Below, in pieces: positions 59,053 to 64,000 of a DNA stretch of 64,000 bases. Made by a program: the position numbers and the translations under genes. This DNA is from Nocardia niigatensis NBRC 100131 (GTDB lineage Bacteria > Actinomycetota > Actinomycetes > Mycobacteriales > Mycobacteriaceae). The DNA is taken from assembly GCF_000308655.1 (NCBI RefSeq), contig NZ_BAGC01000053.1:124001-188000 (forward strand). The letters are read 5' to 3'. The first letter of the stretch is position 1. Every line of letters begins with the position of its first letter. The notes under the pieces are model-generated. The model did no database searches. It was not told the origin of the DNA and saw only the letters and a list, made by a program, of their open reading frames with translations.

Positions 59053-60317
59053 CCCCGCACCCTGATTCGAATCCCGTAGAGCACCACGACATCGTCGTGA
59101 TCGGCGGCGGGCAGGCCGGGTTGTCGATGTCGTGGCATCTGAACGCACGCGGCATCGACCACGTCGTGCTCGAACGCGACACCATCGCCCACGAATGGCG
59201 CGACACCCGCTGGGACAACTTCACCCTCGTCACCCCGAACTGGCAGTGCGTACTACCCGGCTACAGCTACCACGGACCGGACCCGGACGGGTTCATGAAA
59301 CGCGACGAGGTCTACGCCTGGTTGCGCAACTACGCCTATACCTTCGCCCCACCGGTGCGCGAGGGCGTCGCGGTCACCGCCGTCACCGTCGCGAAGGACG
59401 GGGGTTTCGACGTCGAAACCACCTCCGGCCCATTGCATTCCGATCAGATCGTGGTCGCCGTGGGCGGCTACCACACGCCGACCATCCCCCGCTTCGCCGA
59501 ACGCCTGCCGGATTCGATCCGGCAATTGCACTCGGCCGAATACCGCAGTGCCGCGGACCTTCCCGAGGGCGCCGTCCTGGTGGTCGGCACCGGACAGTCC
59601 GGCGCGCAGATCGCCGAGGATCTGCACTTGGAAGGCCGCAAGGTGCATCTCGCGGTCGGCAGCGCGCCCCGTGTCGCACGGTTCTACCGCGGCCGCGACT
59701 GTGTGGCGTGGCTGCAGGATATGGGCCACTACGACATTCCGATCGAAGACCAGCCCGGCGGCCTCGGCAAGCGGGAGAACACCAACCACTACGTCACCGG
59801 CCGCGATGGCGGCCGCGACATCGACCTGCGGCAGTTCGCAGTCGAGGGCATGGCGCTCTACGGCCGCCTGGTCGACGTGGCAGATGGCGCGGCACATTTC
59901 GAATCGTCACTCGAGAAGGAGCTCGACGCCGCCGACGCCGTCGCCGAGAGCATCAAGGACTCCATCGACGCCTACATCGCCCGGACAGGCATCGACGCGC
60001 CCGTCGAACCGCGATACCAGCCCGTATGGCGGCCCGATCGCGAGATCACCGAAATCGACCTGGCCACCGCCGATATCACCGCGGTGGTGTGGTCGGTCGG
60101 GTTCCGCACCGACTACCGGTGGCTGCGGGTCGGGGTCTTCGACGGTGAAGGCCACCCGTGCCACAACCGCGGTGTCACCACCACCCCCGGCCTGTTCTTC
60201 CTGGGTTTGCCGTGGCTGCACACCTGGGGCTCGGGTCGCTTCGCCGCCATCGCACGAGACGCCGAGTACCTGGCCGATCAGATCACCGTCACCGCCCGCG
60301 CCACCGCCGCCGCCTGA
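59049..60317 (+). CDS. MSMEG_0569 family flavin-dependent oxidoreductase (NitH-like)
   Basis: A 422-residue FAD/NADPH monooxygenase-like protein starting at GTG 59049. FAD motif DIVVIGGGQAGLSMSWHLNA (residues 14-33), early WDNFTLVTPNWQCVLPGYSY typical of the family, second nucleotide motif AVLVVGTGQSGAQIAEDLHL (about 178-197), and C-terminal GLFFLGLPWLHTWGSGRFAA. It probably oxidises an intermediate such as an oxime, amine or nitrile precursor; this is inference from N-hydroxylating relatives. Next gene begins 8 bases after the stop. Confidence 0.9.
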   Translation: MTPHPDSNPVEHHDIVVIGGGQAGLSMSWHLNARGIDHVVLERDTIAHEWRDTRWDNFTLVTPNWQCVLPGYSYHGPDPDGFMKRDEVYAWLRNYAYTFAPPVREGVAVTAVTVAKDGGFDVETTSGPLHSDQIVVAVGGYHTPTIPRFAERLPDSIRQLHSAEYRSAADLPEGAVLVVGTGQSGAQIAEDLHLEGRKVHLAVGSAPRVARFYRGRDCVAWLQDMGHYDIPIEDQPGGLGKRENTNHYVTGRDGGRDIDLRQFAVEGMALYGRLVDVADGAAHFESSLEKELDAADAVAESIKDSIDAYIARTGIDAPVEPRYQPVWRPDREITEIDLATADITAVVWSVGFRTDYRWLRVGVFDGEGHPCHNRGVTTTPGLFFLGLPWLHTWGSGRFAAIARDAEYLADQITVTARATAAA

Positions 60318-60325
60318 GCACCGTC

Positions 60326-61177
60326 ATGGCCGTCACACGAATCGCCGCTGTCGCAGCCCATTTCGGAGCCGACATCGCCCGGGCCCTGGACAAGATCACC
60401 AGCATCGTGGACCGGCTCGCCGACGATGGCGTCGACCTGCTCGTCCTGCCCGACGCCACCCTCGGCGGCTATATCGGTGACCTCCGGAACCCGGACCCCG
60501 CGACCGCGCCGGAGGCCATCGCCCCGGATGGGCCCGAGATCCGGCTGCTGTGCCGACTGGCGGGGGCCATGACGATTTGCATCGGCTACGCCGAATATGC
60601 CGACAGCACCCGGTACAACGCCGCGGTGTGCTTGACGGGCGACGGTGTCCTCGGACGACACCGCAAGGTCCACCAACCGGCTGGCGAACACCTGGCGTAC
60701 GCCGCCGGAGACCGCTTCGCGGCCTTCGATACTCCGATCGGCCGGATCGGCATGCTCATCGACTACGACAAGACCTTCCCGGAGTCCGCGCGTGCCCTCG
60801 CCCTCGACGGCGCGCGCACCATCGCCGCCCTGTCGGCCTGGCCGGCAAGCGTCACCGATCGGGCTTCCCGAATGCCCAATGACCGCCAATCCCGGTTGTT
60901 CGATCTCTACGACCAGGCCCGCGCCGCCGAGAACCAGGTCGTGCTCGCGTCCTCCAACCAAACCGGGATCACCGGGAACCTGCGTTTTCTCGGCCAGGCC
61001 AAGGTGGTCGGTCCGGGCGGCGACATCCTCTCCCGAACCTGGTCCAAGGGCGGACTCGCGGTGGCCGACATCGACATCGACGCCGAGGTCGAACGTGCCC
61101 GCCGCGTGCTGCGGCATCTCGACGAACGCCGCGTGGACACCTACTACAACCTCTTGACAGACAAAGGCGGCCACTGA
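60326..61177 (+). CDS. Nitrilase-fold protein lacking catalytic Glu and Cys
   Basis: A 283-residue paralogue of the nitrilase at 57816. Same landmarks, altered active site: LLVLPDATLGGYIGDL has Asp43 for Glu; GRHRKVHQPAGEHLAY keeps Lys114; RIGMLIDYDKTFPESARALA has Asp146 where Cys is required. NQTGITGNLRFLGQAKVVGP is conserved, so the fold should be intact. Without Cys it cannot form the thioester and is probably noncatalytic: a binding, oligomer-forming or regulatory partner of the active nitrilase. ATG 60326; its TGA overlaps the glycosyltransferase start by one base. Confidence 0.9.
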   Translation: MAVTRIAAVAAHFGADIARALDKITSIVDRLADDGVDLLVLPDATLGGYIGDLRNPDPATAPEAIAPDGPEIRLLCRLAGAMTICIGYAEYADSTRYNAAVCLTGDGVLGRHRKVHQPAGEHLAYAAGDRFAAFDTPIGRIGMLIDYDKTFPESARALALDGARTIAALSAWPASVTDRASRMPNDRQSRLFDLYDQARAAENQVVLASSNQTGITGNLRFLGQAKVVGPGGDILSRTWSKGGLAVADIDIDAEVERARRVLRHLDERRVDTYYNLLTDKGGH

Positions 61178-62430
61178 TGCGGATCGCGCTGCTCACCTAC
61201 TCCACCAAACCGCGCGGCGGCGTGGTGCACACGCTCAACCTCGCCGAGGCTCTCACCCGCCTCGGCGCAGACACGACCGTGTGGACCCTGGGCCGCGGCG
61301 GCGACGGGGCGTTCTTCCGGCCGGTCGAGCCGGGGGTCACGATACGCGTCGTGCCTTTCGAGGGCCTCGAGGGCGAGGCCGTCGGACCGCGAATCATGCG
61401 ATCCATCAACGTCTTACGGGACGCCTTCAGACCCTCCGACTACGACATCGTGCACGCCCAGGACTGCATCAGCGCCAACGCCGTAGGGCGCTGTATCCGG
61501 ACCATCCACCACCTCGACACCTTCACCACCCCCGAACTCGCGAGCTGTCACGAACGCGCCGTCGTAGAGCCCTACGCGCGGATCTGCGTGTCAGCCGCAG
61601 TCGCCGAGGAAGTCCACGCAGGGTGGGGCCTGCGGCCGACCGTCATCCCCAATGGCGTCGAGTACGAGCGCTTCGCCACTGCCGCAGGCGATTTCGCCGA
61701 GGCCGTCATGGCACGCGCCGGCTGGCAACGGCGGCTCGGCCGATACGTCCTGGCCTTGGGCGGAATCGAACCCCGCAAGGGCAGCCTCGACCTCCTCGAA
61801 GCCTTCGCCCTCCTCCGCCGGAATCACCTAAACCTGCATCTCGTATTCGCCGGCGGTGAAACACTTTTCGACTATCGCGACTATCGCTCCCGATTCCATG
61901 ACCGGGCCGCCGAACTCGGCATCCGCCCCACGATCCTGGGGACGGTTCCCCACCCCGACCTGCCCGCGCTGATGGCCAGTGCCGCCATGGTCCCGTTCTT
62001 CTCCACCAAAGAGGGATTCGGACTCGCCGCTATGGAAGCCCTGGCCGCCGGAATCCCCGTTGTCGCACGCGATCTCCCCGTCCTGCGGGAGGTCTTCGGC
62101 GACACCGTCCAGTACGCCGTGTCGCCAGTCGACATGGCCGCAGGCATGTCCCACGCGCTGGCTACCGACCCATCCCGCGCCGAACGCGGAAAGGCGCTGG
62201 CCGCCTTGTTCAGCTGGGATCGGGCCGCGCGCGCCCACCTCGACTTTTACCGAGCCCACCCCGCCGACCTGCCCGACCGCACGCTGGCAACGCATCTCCG
62301 AGCTGGAGAGAACATGGACCCCAATCCAGCGCAAATTCACTCCGTCGACTCGGCCCGCGTCCCCTGGGCCCTGCTTGCGGAGCAGACCAGCGCGAACATC
62401 CCGGTGAAACCGCTCTGTTCCGAGCGGTGA
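61177..62430 (+). CDS. MSMEG_0565 family glycosyltransferase (GT4)
   Basis: A 417-residue GT-B glycosyltransferase. It opens MRIALLTYSTKPRGGVVHTL, the Gly-rich acceptor loop of GT4 enzymes. The donor half has LALGGIEPRKGSLDLLEAFA, LHLVFAGGE and the EX7E-type FSTKEGFGLAAMEALAAGIP for nucleotide-sugar binding. The last ~40 residues (after DLPDRTLATHLRA) are not conserved-looking. Its place in the cluster implies that the product or an intermediate is glycosylated. One-base overlap with the pseudo-nitrilase stop; last gene of the cluster. Confidence 0.9.
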   Translation: MRIALLTYSTKPRGGVVHTLNLAEALTRLGADTTVWTLGRGGDGAFFRPVEPGVTIRVVPFEGLEGEAVGPRIMRSINVLRDAFRPSDYDIVHAQDCISANAVGRCIRTIHHLDTFTTPELASCHERAVVEPYARICVSAAVAEEVHAGWGLRPTVIPNGVEYERFATAAGDFAEAVMARAGWQRRLGRYVLALGGIEPRKGSLDLLEAFALLRRNHLNLHLVFAGGETLFDYRDYRSRFHDRAAELGIRPTILGTVPHPDLPALMASAAMVPFFSTKEGFGLAAMEALAAGIPVVARDLPVLREVFGDTVQYAVSPVDMAAGMSHALATDPSRAERGKALAALFSWDRAARAHLDFYRAHPADLPDRTLATHLRAGENMDPNPAQIHSVDSARVPWALLAEQTSANIPVKPLCSER

Positions 62431-62862
62431 GCCGCTGAGTCGGGCGGCGAAACACCGGCGAACAAGACGCGGAAACCGGCTTCGACAGCGGATGTTTTGC
62501 ACCGCACCAGGTTCCGGGCGACGGCGCGCCGCGCTGGACGGTTCGGTCAGCGCGGCATGCGGCACGATCGCGCGTTCCTGTGGCTGAGATGATCTCGGCG
62601 CGTTGATCCTTGACTCGGGTTTGCGCGGCTCGTTCCGCCGCGCATGTTTTCCCGGTGTGAGGTCTTTCGATCAGAACGCACTGTCTATCCGGAAGACCGG
62701 ATATCGGTCGGCGATCCTCTCGAATTCGTCCAGTGGCGCGTTGCGATCGATCGGAAAGTGGGGGCGCGCCCCGGGAGCCACCGCGAGGTATCGGCGCCGC
62801 GCCGCTGAGCGGCCGGACCGATGGTCGACGCCCCGCGGTTCGACCGCCGGAGCTTCATCCGT
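62431..62862. other. Gap with C-terminal gene remnant
   Basis: About 430 bases between converging genes. On the minus strand a frame reads APGARPHFPIDRNAPLDEFE then RIADRYPVFRIDSAF to a stop near 62672. It looks like the end of a lost gene, family unknown. No strong terminator hairpin after the cluster was identified; AGCGG-TGAG-CCGCT near 62424 is small. Confidence 0.35.
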
Positions 62863-63174
62863 TCAGAGTGGGCGCTCGCTCGCGCGGGTGAGGCTCTCGG
62901 CGGCGTGGCGGGCGATGGTGCAGGCCTGGCGGGTTTGGGCTTCCGGGTGGGCGGTGTGCTGGTCCAGAGCCGCGCGGATGCGTTCGAAGGAGACGGCGGC
63001 TTCGGTGACCGCGTGGCGCAGGGCCGCGATGTGCGCGATGAGGTCCACCGCCTCGTGGGTGGTGAGGGTCACGCTCGGGTGCTCGTTCCCGGTGAAGATG
63101 GCTTCCGCGGCCGATTCGGCCCAGCGCGAGTGCAGTACGTCGATGATGTCGGCCACGCGGATCGCCTCCCACAA
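62863..63174 (-). CDS. Small helical hypothetical protein
   Basis: A 103-residue ORF, mostly helical: RVADIIDVLHSRWAESAAEA, TLTTHEAVDLIAHIAALRHA, VSFERIRAALDQHTAHPEAQ. One Cys, no signal or membrane segment. Codon use is GC-biased like the neighbours, and the overlapping frames are Arg/Pro-rich shadows. Family not recognised. Divergent from the carboxylase gene, with a G-tract palindrome in between. Confidence 0.5.
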   Translation of the reverse strand: MWEAIRVADIIDVLHSRWAESAAEAIFTGNEHPSVTLTTHEAVDLIAHIAALRHAVTEAAVSFERIRAALDQHTAHPEAQTRQACTIARHAAESLTRASERPL

Positions 63175-63202
63175 GTCACGGGCTCGGATGACGCTGCCCT
63201 CA

Positions 63203-63239
63203 CGATACGTACGAGTAACCCCCTACCGGGGTGGTATCG
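63203..63239. promoter_or_regulatory. Nested inverted repeat, CsoR/RicR-like
   Basis: CGATAC (63203-63208) pairs with GTATCG (63234-63239), and inside ACCCC (63218-63222) pairs with GGGGT (63228-63232) around CTACC. The ACCCC-N5-GGGGT core in an ATAC/GTAT frame resembles operators of CsoR-family repressors. It stands in the divergent gap before the carboxylase gene. Confidence 0.4.
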
Positions 63240-63325
63240 AATGCAGCAGGGATGCAGACTACCCGGGACCGGCAGTCGCAACGTCGCCCGACCGGGCCAA
63301 TGAAGTGCATTGGAAGGAGCTGGCG

Positions 63326-64000
63326 GTGTTCAGCCGTATTGCAATCGTGAACCGCGGTGAGGCTGCGGTTCGCCTGATTCATGCCGTCCGGGATCTCGCA
63401 GCGGAGACCGGACAATCGATCCAGATCATCGCATTGCACACCGATGTCGACCGGAGCGCGACCTTCGTGCGCGAGGCCGATATCGCGTACGACCTCGGGC
63501 CGGCGTCGGCACGCCCGTATTTGGATCTGAAGGCGCTCGAGCGCGCGCTGCTGGCGACCGAAGCCGATTCCGCCTGGGTCGGCTGGGGTTTCGTCGCGGA
63601 GGATCCGGCCTTCGCAGAATTGTGTGAGCAGATCGGGATCACCTTCATCGGTCCCAGCCCCGAGGCCATGCGCAAGCTCGGCGACAAGATCGGCGCGAAG
63701 CTGATCGCCGAGGAGGTCGGCGTGCCGGTCGCGCCGTGGAGCCGTGGTGGCGTCGACACTGTCGAGGCCGCCGTGGCCGCCGCCGAGGAGATCGGCTACC
63801 CGCTGATGTTGAAGGCCACCGCCGGCGGTGGCGGTCGCGGCATTCGCATGATCACCAACGAGGCCGAGCTGGTCGATGCCTACGAGCGCACCCGGCAGGA
63901 AGCCGCGCGCGCCTTCGGCAGTGGCGTCGTGTTCCTGGAGCGCCTGGTCACCGGCGCGCGTCATGTCGAGGTGCAGGTGATCGCGGACGGTCAGGGCACC
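63326..64000 (+). CDS. Biotin carboxylase of an acyl-CoA carboxylase (partial, 5' end)
   Basis: The first 225 codons of a biotin carboxylase domain, cut by the window end. It starts at GTG 63326 with GGAAGGAG 6 bases upstream. N-terminal FSRIAIVNRGEAAVRLIHAV, then EDPAFAELCEQIGITFIGPS, KLGDKIGAKLIAEEVGVPVA, and the ATP-grasp loop LKATAGGGGRGIRMITNEAE and VEVQVIADG. The opening sequence resembles the very long actinobacterial proteins that fuse biotin carboxylase, carrier and carboxyltransferase parts, but only the start is visible. It carboxylates biotin for acetyl- or propionyl-CoA carboxylation. Confidence 0.92.
   Translation, partial: MFSRIAIVNRGEAAVRLIHAVRDLAAETGQSIQIIALHTDVDRSATFVREADIAYDLGPASARPYLDLKALERALLATEADSAWVGWGFVAEDPAFAELCEQIGITFIGPSPEAMRKLGDKIGAKLIAEEVGVPVAPWSRGGVDTVEAAVAAAEEIGYPLMLKATAGGGGRGIRMITNEAELVDAYERTRQEAARAFGSGVVFLERLVTGARHVEVQVIADGQGT

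Noticed and set aside
1..64000. CRISPR array
   Set aside because: No set of regularly spaced direct repeats was seen; the only short tandem repeats are the 12-mers near 47.3-47.5 kb.

Overview
The window is high-GC, strongly coding actinobacterial DNA, most likely from Nocardia or a close relative. The pointers are a 1170-residue carboxylic acid reductase, an F420-type nitroreductase, a furA-katG pair, an Rv0079-like hibernation factor, a FadD36-like acyl-CoA synthetase and a mycobacterial-type nitrilase (Nit1C) cluster. Genus assignment is inference from gene content alone.

Layout. 1-9 kb is patchy accessory DNA: a SHOCT tail, a DUF302 protein, a TetR/SRPBCC divergent pair with a clear palindromic operator, a small minus-strand membrane group, a frameshifted carboxylesterase, a VOC/MarR divergent pair and an NmrA reductase. 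It also holds a recombination scar where an integrase fragment runs into a headless secreted protein. 9-12 kb looks like a dormancy or stress locus: an internally deleted phosphoribosyltransferase/hydrolase fusion, a PRPP synthase paralogue and a long hibernation factor. 12-18 kb carries a TIGR02206 membrane protein, an F420 enzyme, an integrase relic, then a coupled MgtE-N/CBS protein and an NRAMP-related transporter with altered metal-site residues.

18.2-30.0 kb is one long minus-strand catabolic operon. Rieske oxygenase and reductase attack a ring, an extradiol dioxygenase cleaves a catechol, an alpha/beta hydrolase cuts the meta-cleavage product, and hydratase, aldolase and acylating acetaldehyde dehydrogenase lead to pyruvate and acetyl-CoA. 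An amidase, an M20-like protein and an Asp/Glu-racemase-like protein are embedded in it; the last two have lost their usual catalytic residues. A divergent winged-helix regulator faces a promoter flanked by a perfect 10-bp inverted repeat. 30.9-35.5 kb holds an acyl-CoA synthetase, an IclR regulator, an MFS exporter and a DUF2871 protein; GGTCC/TGGACC sites occur at both relevant promoters.

35.6-47.7 kb is accessory DNA with few genes: a methyltransferase, an IPT/TIG protein, an orphan regulator, and the car gene lying between the two ends of what appears to be one IS3-type element. 47.8-53.3 kb has a GT39-like membrane glycosyltransferase, a YjbQ protein, furA-katG and a strong terminator, followed by nested IS relics.

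54.7-62.4 kb is a tightly overlapping eight-gene actinobacterial Nit1C cluster (MSMEG_0565-0572 families). It has a nitrilase with an intact Glu-Lys-Cys triad and a second nitrilase-fold protein in which Glu and Cys are both Asp. The window ends inside a biotin-carboxylase gene. Many genes here are broken or overlapping, so some indels could be assembly errors.
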